This document shows, one piece after another, positions 1 through 8,047 of a DNA stretch of 64,000 nt. Location of the stretch: assembly GCF_029892565.1 (NCBI RefSeq), contig NZ_JARXVH010000008.1, positions 349,730 to 413,729 of the forward strand, in the 5' to 3' direction. The notes under the pieces are model-generated. The model was not told where the DNA came from and did not search any database. It saw only the letters and a list, made by a program, of their open reading frames with translations. A program made the position numbers and the translations under genes. This DNA comes from Streptomyces pseudovenezuelae. GTDB taxonomy: Bacteria; Actinomycetota; Actinomycetes; Streptomycetales; Streptomycetaceae. How positions within the stretch are numbered: position 1 is the stretch's first letter; every line of letters begins with the position of its first letter.

Positions 1-607
1 CCTGCCGTTCGTCGAGCGGCACGCGGAGCTGGCCCGGCTGGTCCCGGAGCCGATGCGGGTGCGGCGCGCACTGGTGTCCGGGCCCGAGGACACGGCCGCG
101 GCGGAGGCCTTCCTCGCCGAGACCCTGGCGCGCGGGCACGAGGGGGTCGTGGCCAAGGCCCTCGACGCGCCCTACAGCGCCGGCCGGCGCGGTGCCTCCT
201 GGCTGAAGGTCAAGCCCGTGCACACCCTCGACCTGGTCGTACTGGCCGCCGAGTGGGGCCACGGCCGCCGCACCGGCAAGCTCTCCAACCTCCACCTCGG
301 CGCCCGCAACCCGGACGGCACCTTCGCCATGCTCGGCAAGACCTTCAAGGGCATGACCGACGCGATGCTCACCTGGCAGACCGAGCGCCTCCAGGAGCTG
401 GCCGTCGAGGACAACGGCTGGTTGGTGACCGTACGCCCCGAACTCGTCGTCGAGATCGCCTACGACGGCCTGCAGAAGTCGACCCGCTATCCGGCCGGCG
501 TCACCCTCCGCTTCGCCCGCGTGATCCGCTACCGCGAGGACAAGCGGCCGGAGGAGGCGGACACCGTGGAGACCCTGCTGGCCGCGCACCCGGAGGTGAA
601 GCCGTGA
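1..607 (+). CDS. ATP-dependent DNA ligase, C-terminal part (5' truncated by window edge)
   Basis: The reading frame is open from base 2, so the N-terminus with the catalytic lysine lies outside the window. The visible 201 residues contain the ligase motif GHEGVVAK (motif IV region) followed by WLKVKP (motif V), then an OB-fold-like C-terminal domain ending in a typical RFARVIRYREDK segment. ATP-dependent ligases of this kind seal nicks through a ligase-adenylate intermediate. In actinobacteria they act beside the NAD-dependent LigA, usually in repair. The absence of fused polymerase or nuclease domains cannot be judged because the start is missing. Its stop overlaps the next gene's GTG start by four bases, so the two are probably co-translated. 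It could be LigB- or LigC-like; the fragment does not decide this. Confidence 0.9.
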   Translation, partial: LPFVERHAELARLVPEPMRVRRALVSGPEDTAAAEAFLAETLARGHEGVVAKALDAPYSAGRRGASWLKVKPVHTLDLVVLAAEWGHGRRTGKLSNLHLGARNPDGTFAMLGKTFKGMTDAMLTWQTERLQELAVEDNGWLVTVRPELVVEIAYDGLQKSTRYPAGVTLRFARVIRYREDKRPEEADTVETLLAAHPEVKP

Positions 608-1074
608 CCGGGCCGAAGCACAGCGCGGGCCTGCTGCTGTACCGGCGCACCGGCCAGGGCCTGGAGGTGCTCCTCGGCCACATGGGCGGGCCCTTCTTCG
701 CCAAGCGTGACGCCGGGGCGTGGTCCGTCCCGAAGGGCGAGTACGAGCCCGCGGAGGAGACCGCCTGGGACGCCGCCCGCCGCGAGTTCCAGGAGGAGCT
801 GGGGCTGGCGCCGCCCGACGGCGAGGCCGTGCCGCTCGGCGAGGTCCGGCAGACCAACGGCAAGATCGTCACGGCCTGGGCGATCGAGGCCGACCTGGAC
901 CCCGCGACGATCGAGCCGGGCACGTTCCGGATGGAGTGGCCGCCGAAGTCGGGGCAGCTGCGGGAGTTCCCGGAGCTGGACCGCGTCGAGTGGTTCACGC
1001 CGGACCGGGCCCGAGCCGTGATCGTCAAGGCGCAGGCCGCGTTTCTCGACCGGCTGGCGGAGCACTCGGACTGA
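604..1074 (+). CDS. Nudix hydrolase
   Basis: A 156-residue protein with a complete Nudix box: a glycine, then an E, and the REFQEELG core at about residues 60-67, the metal-binding helix used to cleave nucleoside diphosphates linked to another moiety. The N-terminal SAGLLLYRR strand and the W-S-V-P-K-G segment before the box are standard for the fold. The GTG start at 604 overlaps the ligase stop (GTGA), and longer upstream extensions of this frame lie inside the ligase gene, so they were discarded. Pairing with a DNA ligase hints at nucleotide-pool or repair housekeeping, but the substrate cannot be read from the sequence. Confidence 0.9.
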   Translation: MTGPKHSAGLLLYRRTGQGLEVLLGHMGGPFFAKRDAGAWSVPKGEYEPAEETAWDAARREFQEELGLAPPDGEAVPLGEVRQTNGKIVTAWAIEADLDPATIEPGTFRMEWPPKSGQLREFPELDRVEWFTPDRARAVIVKAQAAFLDRLAEHSD

Positions 1075-1148
1075 ACAGCGGCCTACGCGTTGCGGTGCCC
1101 GGCACCGCGCGGGAAGGTCGGAGCAAGCCCGCCCCCAGGAGGTCAGCC

Positions 1149-2534
1149 ATGCCCATCGCGACGGTCAATCCGGCGAACGGCGAGACGCTCAAGACGTACG
1201 AGGCCATGGGCGAGGAGGAGGTGGAGCGCCGGATCCGGCTCGCCGAGGCGACGTTCCGGACGTATCGCACGACGACGTTCGCCGAACGCGCCCGCCTCCT
1301 GGTCCGGGCCGCCGAACTCCTCGAAGAGGACCAGGCGGACATCGGCGCGGTCATGACCACCGAGATGGGCAAGCCGGTCAAGCAGGCCCGCGCGGAGGCC
1401 GCGAAGTGCGCCAAGTCGATGCGCTGGTACGCCGAGCACGCGGAGGGGCTGCTGGCCGACGAGGAGCCCGCGGAGCACGACGTGAAGGACTCCGGAGGCT
1501 CCCGCGCCCTGGTCCGCTACCGGCCGCTGGGCCCGGTTCTCGCCGTCATGCCCTGGAACTTCCCGCTCTGGCAGGTGATCCGCTTCGCCGCACCCGCGCT
1601 GATGGCGGGCAACGTCGGCCTCCTCAAGCACGCCTCCAACGTCCCGCAGACCGCCCTGTACCTGGAGGACCTCTTCCACCGGGCGGGCTTCCCGGAGGGC
1701 TGCTTCCAGACCCTGCTCATCGGCTCCGGCGCGGTCGACGAGATCCTGCGCGACGAACGCGTCCGGGCGGCCACGCTCACCGGCAGCGAGCCCGCCGGGC
1801 GGGCCGTCGCCTCCACCGCCGGCGAGATGATCAAGAAGACGGTCCTCGAACTCGGCGGCAGCGACCCGTACATCGTCATGCCGTCCGCCGACATCGACCG
1901 GGCCGCGAAGATCGCGGTCACCGCGCGCGTGCAGAACAACGGGCAGTCGTGCATCGCCGCCAAGCGGTTCATCGTGCACACGGACGTGTACGACGCGTTC
2001 GCCGAACGGTTCGTCGCCGGGATGAAGGCACTCACCGTCGGTGACCCCATGGACGAGGGCACGGACGTCGGACCGCTCTCCAGCGAGCAGGGGCGGTCCG
2101 ATCTGGAGGAGCTGGTCGACGACGCCAAGCGCAGCGGTGCGGCCGTGCTGTGCGGGGGTGAGCGGCCGGACCGCGAGGGGTGGTGGTACCCGCCGACGGT
2201 CCTGGCCGGCATCGACCGCGAGATGCGCATCCACCGCGAGGAGGCGTTCGGTCCGGTCGCCACGCTGTACCGGGCCGACAGCCTGGAGGACGCCGTGCTG
2301 ATCGCCAACGACACGCCGTTCGGGCTGAGTTCCAACGTGTGGACGCGCGACGACGCCGAGGTGGACCGCTTCGTACGGGATCTGGAGGCGGGCGGAATCT
2401 TCTTCAACGGCATGACCGCCTCCCATCCGGCGTTCCCGTTCGGCGGGGTGAAACGGTCCGGGTACGGGCGTGAGCTGTCCGGGCACGGAATCCGGGAGTT
2501 CTGCAACATCACGACGGTTTGGCACGGTGCGTGA
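1149..2534 (+). CDS. NAD(P)-dependent succinate-semialdehyde dehydrogenase family protein
   Basis: A 461-residue aldehyde dehydrogenase. The ATG at 1149 follows an AGGAGG site, and the extended frame starting further upstream is only the Nudix gene read out of frame. Family features are the PWNFPLWQ segment near residue 135, the general-base glutamate in ELGGSDP (E234) and the nucleophile in NNGQSC (C268). The C-terminal PFGGVKRSGYGRE signature is complete. The N-terminus (ATVNPANGE) and overall length fit the GabD2/succinate-semialdehyde branch, which oxidises succinic semialdehyde to succinate at the end of the GABA shunt. Related aldehyde dehydrogenases share these motifs, so the exact substrate is inferred. 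Confidence 0.88.
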   Translation: MPIATVNPANGETLKTYEAMGEEEVERRIRLAEATFRTYRTTTFAERARLLVRAAELLEEDQADIGAVMTTEMGKPVKQARAEAAKCAKSMRWYAEHAEGLLADEEPAEHDVKDSGGSRALVRYRPLGPVLAVMPWNFPLWQVIRFAAPALMAGNVGLLKHASNVPQTALYLEDLFHRAGFPEGCFQTLLIGSGAVDEILRDERVRAATLTGSEPAGRAVASTAGEMIKKTVLELGGSDPYIVMPSADIDRAAKIAVTARVQNNGQSCIAAKRFIVHTDVYDAFAERFVAGMKALTVGDPMDEGTDVGPLSSEQGRSDLEELVDDAKRSGAAVLCGGERPDREGWWYPPTVLAGIDREMRIHREEAFGPVATLYRADSLEDAVLIANDTPFGLSSNVWTRDDAEVDRFVRDLEAGGIFFNGMTASHPAFPFGGVKRSGYGRELSGHGIREFCNITTVWHGA

Positions 2535-2558
2535 ACGCTGCGCGGCTACCATCCGTCT

Positions 2559-2795
2559 GTGAACCGCGAAGTGACTCTGCCTCTGATCGTCGACGACCGC
2601 GGGACCTTGCAGGTGGCTGCGGCGGATGTGAGCAAGCTGCTCCGCACGGTGGGCGGTCGGTGGCTGCACCTTGTCGAGGCCGGGGAGGAGGCTCTCGACG
2701 AAGACACGGTCGCTGCGTTGACGATCGAGCTCGCGAAGCTGGCCGACCGGATCGATGTGGCCTGCATTGCGCACAGCAGCGGGGGCGCGTCGTAG
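2559..2795 (+). CDS. Small conserved hypothetical protein (78 aa)
   Basis: A short acidic protein starting at GTG 2559, 24 bases after the dehydrogenase stop. It has the composition of a real gene: strong third-position GC and alternating predicted strands and helices, including a V-D-D-R-G-T turn and an amphipathic helix after residue 45. There is no signal peptide or membrane segment. I associate it with a small Streptomyces-specific domain family (possibly DUF6213), but this is recollection only. The function is unknown. Co-directional placement suggests read-through from the dehydrogenase gene. Confidence 0.7.
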   Translation: MNREVTLPLIVDDRGTLQVAAADVSKLLRTVGGRWLHLVEAGEEALDEDTVAALTIELAKLADRIDVACIAHSSGGAS

Positions 2796-2830
2796 GGGTG
2801 CCTGTGGTGTGCCGGGTGCCGGTTCGTCGC

Positions 2831-2882
2831 GGCTGGTCGCGCCCACGCGGCGGAGCCGCAAATTGATACAGCTCCGCGCCCC
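2831..2882 (+). repeat. 52-bp intergenic repeat, copy A (inverted partner at 5903-5954)
   Basis: This segment matches the reverse complement of 5903-5954 at 47 of 52 positions. Its core GCGGCGGAGCCGC can fold into a short hairpin. The two copies face each other across the rppA-P450-cupin operon. Similar sequence is, from memory, a frequent dispersed element in Streptomyces intergenic regions near gene ends. Confidence 0.85.
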
Positions 2883-2999
2883 CAGAGGTCGGCACAGTGA
2901 GCGTTGGCCAATGGTGGGCCCCCGCTGATCCGATCTTTACTCGGGGTCCCTGAATTGGAGTAGTCCACCGCGAGATCGTCGCCTGCGCGGGTGATCGTG

Positions 3000-3024
3000 G
3001 GTGCACCACCCCCAGAGGTGAACC
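3000..3024 (+). promoter_or_regulatory. Two near-palindromic GGTGNACC sites upstream of rppA
   Basis: GGTGCACC (3000-3007) and GGTGAACC (3017-3024) lie 17 bases apart in the 283-bp leader of rppA. The repeated, nearly symmetrical octamer resembles a regulator binding site. No candidate regulator gene is adjacent, so the assignment is tentative. Confidence 0.3.
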
Positions 3025-3078
3025 ACCTTCTGACCGGGGGGCCGAAAGCCTTCCGGACGGCGAAAGCAGGCACGGTTC

Positions 3079-4140
3079 ATGGCGACTTTGTGCAGACCCT
3101 CGGTGTCCGTCCCGGAGCACGTCATCACGATGGAGGAGACGCTGGAGCTGGCACGCTCCCGCCACGCCGACCACCCCCAACTGCCGCTGGCCCTCCGGCT
3201 GATCGAGAACACCGGCGTGCGCACGCGGCACATCGTGCAGCCCATCGAGGAGACCCTCAAGCACCCCGGGTTCGAGGACCGCAACAGGATCTACGTGGCC
3301 GAGGCGAAGGCCCGGGTCCCGGCAGTGGTGCAGCGGGCCCTCGACGACGCGGAGCTCCTCACCAGCGACATCGACGTGATCATCTACGTCTCGTGCACGG
3401 GCTTCATGATGCCCTCGCTCACGGCCTGGCTGATCAACGAGATGGCCTTCGACGCCACCACGCGCCAGATCCCCATAGCCCAGCTGGGCTGCGCGGCCGG
3501 CGGCGCGGCGATCAACCGCGCGCACGACTTCTGCACGGCCTACCCCCAGGCCAACGCGCTCATCGTGGCCTGCGAGTTCTGCTCGCTGTGCTACCAGCCC
3601 ACCGACCTCGGCATCGGCTCCCTGCTGTCCAACGGCCTCTTCGGCGACGGGATCGCCGCCGCCGTGGTGCGGGGACAGGGCGGCGAGGGCATCAAGCTGG
3701 AGCGCAACGGCTCGTACCTGATCCCCAAGACCGAAGAGTGGATCATGTACGACGTCCGGGCCACCGGGTTCCACTTCCTGCTGGACAAGCGGGTGCCGGC
3801 CACCATGGAGCCCCTCGCACCGGCGCTCCAGGACCTCGCGGGACTGCACGGCTGGGACGCCGCTGACCTGGACTTCTACATAGTCCACGCGGGCGGGCCC
3901 CGAATACTCGACGACCTCAGCAAGTTCCTGCAGGTCGACCCGCACGCCTTCCGCTTCAGCCGGGCCACGCTCACCGAGTACGGCAACATCGCCAGCGCCG
4001 TCGTCCTGGACGCGCTGCGCCGGCTCTTCGACGAGGGCGGCGCCCAGCACCGGGCCCGCGGGCTGCTCGCCGGGTTCGGACCCGGCATCACCGCCGAGAT
4101 GGCCCTGGGCCGCTGGCACCGGGACGACGAAACGACGTGA
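3079..4140 (+). CDS. rppA: Type III polyketide synthase, 1,3,6,8-tetrahydroxynaphthalene synthase
   Basis: A 353-residue chalcone-synthase-fold enzyme. The catalytic triad is visible at the positions known for RppA: the nucleophile in QLGCAAGG (C138), the histidine in YIVHAGG (H270) and the asparagine in YGNIASA (N303). RppA condenses five malonyl-CoA units into 1,3,6,8-tetrahydroxynaphthalene, which autoxidises to the red quinone flaviolin and feeds HPQ-melanin type pigments. Its stop is one base before the start of the P450 gene, and a cupin gene follows, matching the known pigment operon. The start ATG at 3079 has only a weak ribosome binding site (GCAGGCA) but matches the family N-terminus. 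Confidence 0.97.
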   Translation: MATLCRPSVSVPEHVITMEETLELARSRHADHPQLPLALRLIENTGVRTRHIVQPIEETLKHPGFEDRNRIYVAEAKARVPAVVQRALDDAELLTSDIDVIIYVSCTGFMMPSLTAWLINEMAFDATTRQIPIAQLGCAAGGAAINRAHDFCTAYPQANALIVACEFCSLCYQPTDLGIGSLLSNGLFGDGIAAAVVRGQGGEGIKLERNGSYLIPKTEEWIMYDVRATGFHFLLDKRVPATMEPLAPALQDLAGLHGWDAADLDFYIVHAGGPRILDDLSKFLQVDPHAFRFSRATLTEYGNIASAVVLDALRRLFDEGGAQHRARGLLAGFGPGITAEMALGRWHRDDETT

Positions 4141-4141
4141 C

Positions 4142-5359
4142 ATGAGCGACGACACGATCACCGAGACCTTCCTGCCCCCGATCCACGACTGGCCGGCGCG
4201 CGACCTGACCGGAGTCGACTTCGACCCGGTGCTGGCCCAGCTGATGCGCGAGGGCCCCGTCACCCGGATCCGGCTGCCCAACGGCGAGGGCTGGGCCTGG
4301 CTGGTCACCCGCTACGACGACGTACGCATGGTGACCAACGACCCCCGGTTCAGCCGTGAGGCGGTCATGGACCAGCCGGTCACCCGGCTCGCCCCGCATT
4401 TCATCCCGCAGCGCGGTGCGGTCGGATTCCTCGACCCGCCCGACCACACCCGGCTGCGCCGCTCGGTCGCCGCCGCGTTCACGGCGAAGGGCGTGGAGCG
4501 GGTGCGCGAGAAGTCGCGCGCGCTGCTCGACGAACTCATCGACGAACTGGTCCAGGACGGGTCGCCCGCCGACCTCACGGCCACCGTCCTCAGCCCGTTC
4601 CCCATCGCGGTGATCTGCGAGCTGATGGGCGTGCCGGCCGCCGACCGGCACGGCATGCACACCTGGACCCAGCTGATCCTGTCCTCCTCGCACGGCAAGG
4701 AGGTCAGCGAGCAGGCCAAGCAGGAGATGGGCGCCTACTTCGCCGACCTCATCGGCCTGCGGGAGGGCAGCTCCGCCGAGGACGTCACCTCCCTGCTCGG
4801 CGCCGCCGTGGGCCGCGGCGAGGTGACGCTCGACGAGGCCGTCGGACTCGCGGTGCTACTGCAGATCGGCGGCGAGGCGGTCACGAACAACAGCGGCCAG
4901 ATGTTCTACCTGCTGCTCACCCGCCCCGACCTGGCCGAACGCCTACGCGCCGAGCCGGAGATCCGCCCCAAGGCCATCGACGAACTCCTGCGCTACATCC
5001 CGCACCGCAACGCGGTCGGCCTGTCCCGCATCGCCATGGAGGACGTGGAGATCCGAGGCGTACGCATCCGCAAGGACGACCCGATCTACGTCTCCTACCT
5101 GGCCGCCAACCGCGACCCGGAGGTCTTCCCCGACCCGGAGAAGATCGACTTCACCCGCAACCCCAACCCGCACGTCTCCTTCGGCTTCGGCCCGCACTAC
5201 TGCCCCGGCGGCATGCTCGCCCGGCTGGAGTCGGAGCTGCTGATCGACGCGCTGCTGGACCGGCTGCCGGGCCTACGGCTGGCCGTACCCCCGGACCAAG
5301 TTCCCTTCAAGAAGGGCGCGTTGATCCGCGGCCCGGAGTCTCTGCCGGTGACATGGTGA
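4142..5359 (+). CDS. Cytochrome P450 of the CYP158A family (biflaviolin synthase type)
   Basis: A 405-residue soluble P450. The heme loop FGFGPHYCPGG near residue 350 carries the cysteine ligand, and the K-helix ExxR is in DELLRYIPHR. The I-helix reads IGGEAVTNN, with alanine where most P450s have the oxygen-activating threonine. This is a recognised peculiarity of CYP158A2, in which a substrate hydroxyl and water are thought to replace it. The full length reads as CYP158A2-like, including the N-terminal LMREGPVTRI and LDPPDHTRLR segments. CYP158A enzymes couple flaviolin oxidatively to dimers and trimers, giving photoprotective pigment. The gene starts one base after the rppA stop, so translation is coupled. 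Confidence 0.95.
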   Translation: MSDDTITETFLPPIHDWPARDLTGVDFDPVLAQLMREGPVTRIRLPNGEGWAWLVTRYDDVRMVTNDPRFSREAVMDQPVTRLAPHFIPQRGAVGFLDPPDHTRLRRSVAAAFTAKGVERVREKSRALLDELIDELVQDGSPADLTATVLSPFPIAVICELMGVPAADRHGMHTWTQLILSSSHGKEVSEQAKQEMGAYFADLIGLREGSSAEDVTSLLGAAVGRGEVTLDEAVGLAVLLQIGGEAVTNNSGQMFYLLLTRPDLAERLRAEPEIRPKAIDELLRYIPHRNAVGLSRIAMEDVEIRGVRIRKDDPIYVSYLAANRDPEVFPDPEKIDFTRNPNPHVSFGFGPHYCPGGMLARLESELLIDALLDRLPGLRLAVPPDQVPFKKGALIRGPESLPVTW

Positions 5360-5366
5360 GCGGCCG

Positions 5367-5888
5367 ATGAGCGCGACAGAGGGCCTGTTGGTCCCTCCGG
5401 GCCACGGCCGGATCGTCCAAACCCCCGCCCAGCGCGTGACGTTCAAGGTCACCGGCACGCACTCCCGGACGGCTTCCACCTTCGAGGTGGAGGTCCCGCC
5501 CGGCTTCGACGTCGGCGCCCACGTCCACACCCGCAGCGAGGAACTCTTCTACGTCCTCGAAGGCGAACTGGACGTCCTGGCCTTCGAACCGAGGGTACGA
5601 ACTCCCGACAACTGGCAGCGCTGGGAGTCGAGTTCGGGCACCCGGGTGGTACGAGCCACCCCGGGCACGCTCATCGCCGTACCCCCCGGCTGCCCCCACG
5701 CGTTCGCGAACCCGACGGACACCCCCGCGAGGATGTTCTTCCAGGCGTCCCCGCCCCCGGATCACGAGCGCTACTTCGAGGAGCTGCTCGAAATCTTGGG
5801 CAGCGGGGGTCCGCCGGACCATGCGGCGATCGAAGAACTCCGGGCAAGATACGACATCGAGCAACTCACGCCTCTGAAACACCGGTGA
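5367..5888 (+). CDS. Cupin-domain quinone-forming monooxygenase (MomA-like)
   Basis: A 173-residue single-cupin protein seven bases downstream of the P450. The metal-site histidines are in GAHVHTRSEELFYVLEGE, with a second motif around PGCPHAFANP. Proteins of this kind next to rppA (MomA of S. antibioticus and homologues) oxidise tetrahydroxynaphthalene to flaviolin. The role here is inferred from the cupin fold plus operon position. It completes a three-step pathway: synthase, quinone formation, oxidative coupling. No signal peptide is present, so the chemistry is cytoplasmic. It could alternatively be a non-catalytic cupin, but the histidines are intact. Confidence 0.82.
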   Translation: MSATEGLLVPPGHGRIVQTPAQRVTFKVTGTHSRTASTFEVEVPPGFDVGAHVHTRSEELFYVLEGELDVLAFEPRVRTPDNWQRWESSSGTRVVRATPGTLIAVPPGCPHAFANPTDTPARMFFQASPPPDHERYFEELLEILGSGGPPDHAAIEELRARYDIEQLTPLKHR

Positions 5889-5902
5889 GTTCGCCGACCT
5901 CA

Positions 5903-5954
5903 GGGGCGCGGGGCCGCATCGATTTGCGGCTCCGCCGCGTGGGCGCGACCAGCA
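5903..5954 (-). repeat. 52-bp intergenic repeat, copy B
   Basis: Inverted partner of 2831-2882 (47 of 52 matches). It lies between the convergent ends of the cupin and acyl-CoA dehydrogenase genes, where its GC-rich hairpin core could also serve as a bidirectional terminator. Confidence 0.85.
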
Positions 5955-5977
5955 CCCACCGGCCCGCAGCCGCACAG

Positions 5978-7204
5978 CTACCGAATGGGCATCCCAGAGA
6001 GCGTCCGAGCAATCACCAGCCGCTGGATCTCACTCGTGCCCTCGAAGATCGTGTAGATCGCCGCATCCCGGTGCATCCGCTCCACCGGGTACTCCCTGGT
6101 GTAACCGTTGCCGCCCAGAATCTGGATCGCCTGGGCGGTGACCTTCTTCGCCGTCTCACTGGCGAACAGCTTCGACATCGACCCCTCGGCGGCGGTGAAC
6201 TGCTTGCCGTTGACCGCCATCCAGGAGGCCCTCCACGTCAACAGCCGGGCCGCGTCGATGGACGTTCGCATATCGGCCAACTGGAAGGCCACACCCTGGT
6301 TGTCAATGATGGGCCGCCCGAACTGCTCACGCGTCGTCGCGTACTCGAGGGCCACCTCATAGGCGGCCCGAGCAGTACCGACCGCCATCGCCGCCACCGC
6401 GGGGCGGCTCGCCTCGAACGTGGCCATCGCCGCGTTCTTGACCCGCTCGCCACCCTTCTTGGCCCGCTCCCGGGCACGGGCAAGGCGCTCGTCGAGCTTC
6501 TCCTTGCCGCCGAGAAGGCAGGAACCGGGAACGCGAGCGTCCTCCAGGACGACCTCGGCGGTGTGCGAGGCACGAATCCCGTGCTTCTTGAACTTCTGGC
6601 CCTGCGAGAGACCGGGCGTACCGGGCGGAACGATGAAGGACGCGTGCCCCTTGGAGCCCAACTCGGGGTCCACGACGGCGACGACGACGTGGACGTTGGC
6701 GATACCGCCGTTGGTCGCCCAGGTCTTCGTGCCGTTGAGGACCCACTCGTCCTTGGCCTCGTCGTACACGGCACGCGTGCGCATGGAGGCCACGTCGGAG
6801 CCGGCGTCGGGCTCGGAGGAGCAGAACGCGGCGACCTTGACATCGTTGGCATCGCCGTACATCTGGGGGATCCAGGTGCCGATCTGCTCCTCGGTGCCGT
6901 TGGCGAGGACGCCCACGGCGGCGAGGCCGGTGCCGACTATGGAGAGGGCTATGCCCGCGTCGCCCCAGAACAGTTCCTCCATGGCCATCGGTATGCCGAG
7001 GCCGGTGGGGTCGAAGTACTGCTGGGCGTAGAAGTCGAGGGAGTAGATGCCCACCTTGGCGGCCTCTTGGATGACCGGCCAGGGAGTCTCCTCACGCTCG
7101 TCCCATTCGGCGGCCGCGGGGCGGATGACGTCGGCGGCGAAGCCGTGCAGCCAGTCCCGGACCTCCTTCTGTTCGTCGTTGAGCTCCATGGTGAACTCGG
7201 CCAT
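5978..7204 (-). CDS. Acyl-CoA dehydrogenase
   Basis: A 408-residue flavoprotein of the acyl-CoA dehydrogenase family, catalysing alpha,beta-dehydrogenation in fatty acid or branched-chain catabolism. Signatures include the flavin-contacting AFCSSEPDAGSD, the substrate and FAD region RLLTWRASW, and the C-terminal QILGGNGYTREYP followed by AIYTIFEGTSEIQ, whose glutamate is the usual catalytic base. The frame extends 20 codons further upstream, but ATG 7204 is preferred: it is preceded by GGAGGAG at the right spacing, and the extension would run through the operator at 7233-7270. The gene diverges from a TetR regulator, which probably represses it and responds to an acyl-CoA. Confidence 0.93.
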   Translation of the reverse strand: MAEFTMELNDEQKEVRDWLHGFAADVIRPAAAEWDEREETPWPVIQEAAKVGIYSLDFYAQQYFDPTGLGIPMAMEELFWGDAGIALSIVGTGLAAVGVLANGTEEQIGTWIPQMYGDANDVKVAAFCSSEPDAGSDVASMRTRAVYDEAKDEWVLNGTKTWATNGGIANVHVVVAVVDPELGSKGHASFIVPPGTPGLSQGQKFKKHGIRASHTAEVVLEDARVPGSCLLGGKEKLDERLARARERAKKGGERVKNAAMATFEASRPAVAAMAVGTARAAYEVALEYATTREQFGRPIIDNQGVAFQLADMRTSIDAARLLTWRASWMAVNGKQFTAAEGSMSKLFASETAKKVTAQAIQILGGNGYTREYPVERMHRDAAIYTIFEGTSEIQRLVIARTLSGMPIR

Positions 7205-7232
7205 GTCTCCTCCAGCGGCGGTACACCTGCAT

Positions 7233-7270
7233 GTTACTAGCGGTAACACTAGCTTGTTACCCATCGGTAG
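7233..7270. promoter_or_regulatory. Putative TetR operator(s) between acyl-CoA dehydrogenase and regulator genes
   Basis: GTTACTAGCGGTAAC (7233-7247) is a perfect five-base inverted repeat around a five-base centre. A second, weaker copy, GTTACCCATCGGTAG, follows at 7256-7270. The pair sits in the divergent control region and is the natural binding site for the adjacent TetR protein. Confidence 0.65.
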
Positions 7271-7376
7271 GAAAAGTCAACTCCTGATGACTCCTCGGCA
7301 GCCCGTTCGATGTCACGCTGAGGTCAGGTGTTAGTTTGCGCAGGCGTCACCGAATCAGCACGGGTGGGGAGAGCTC

Positions 7377-8021
7377 ATGGACACCACGCAGCGGACCGAT
7401 CAGCAGCGCTCGGCGGACCGCCGCCGGCGTGAGCTGCTGGAGGCCGCCGACAGGGTGGTGCTGCGCGACGGGCCACAGGCCTCGATGAACGCCATCGCCG
7501 CGGAGGCAGGCATCACCAAGCCCATCCTGTACCGCCACTTCGGCGACAAGGGCGGACTCTACGCGGCCCTCGCCACCCGGCACACGGACGCCCTCCTCGC
7601 CTCCCTGCGGGCGGCCCTGGACGCGCCCGCGGAACGCCGGGAACGGGTCGAGGCAACGCTGGACACCTATCTCGCGGCCATCGAGGCACGGCCCCAGGTG
7701 TACCGCTTCCTCATGCATCCGGCGGAGGGTGGACAGACGGCCGACCAGGGCTTCGAGGCCGGCAAGCACTCGATTCCCCTGCTGCGCCGCATGGGCGAGG
7801 AGTTGGCCCAGGTCATCGAGGAGCGGGTGGACCTCGGACCGAACAGTCAGCAACTGGCGCGGGTGTGGGGCCACGGCATCGTCGGCATGATGCACGCGGC
7901 CGGAGACTGGTGGCTCGGCGAACGCCCGTGCTCACGCGCGGAGTTGGTCAGGAGCCTGGCGGACCTGCTGTGGGGTCGGCTGGCCGCGGCCGGGGACAAG
8001 GCCGGCGGGCCGGGCTTCTAG
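7377..8021 (+). CDS. TetR family transcriptional regulator
   Basis: A 214-residue protein with an N-terminal TetR helix-turn-helix at about residues 18-64, containing the conserved ILYRHFGDKGGLY segment, and an all-helical ligand-binding C-terminus. It is preceded by a GGGGAGAG ribosome binding site and diverges from the acyl-CoA dehydrogenase gene. Inverted repeats between the two genes suggest it represses both promoters. The ligand is inferred to be a fatty acyl-CoA or related metabolite because of the neighbour, not from the sequence. Confidence 0.92.
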   Translation: MDTTQRTDQQRSADRRRRELLEAADRVVLRDGPQASMNAIAAEAGITKPILYRHFGDKGGLYAALATRHTDALLASLRAALDAPAERRERVEATLDTYLAAIEARPQVYRFLMHPAEGGQTADQGFEAGKHSIPLLRRMGEELAQVIEERVDLGPNSQQLARVWGHGIVGMMHAAGDWWLGERPCSRAELVRSLADLLWGRLAAAGDKAGGPGF

Positions 8022-8047
8022 TTCGGGATGGTTCGGGCCGGCTCCGG

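Noticed and set aside
720..1148. In-frame upstream extension of the aldehyde dehydrogenase
   Set aside because: The extension lies in the Nudix gene in a different frame; ATG 1149 has an AGGAGG site and the family N-terminus.
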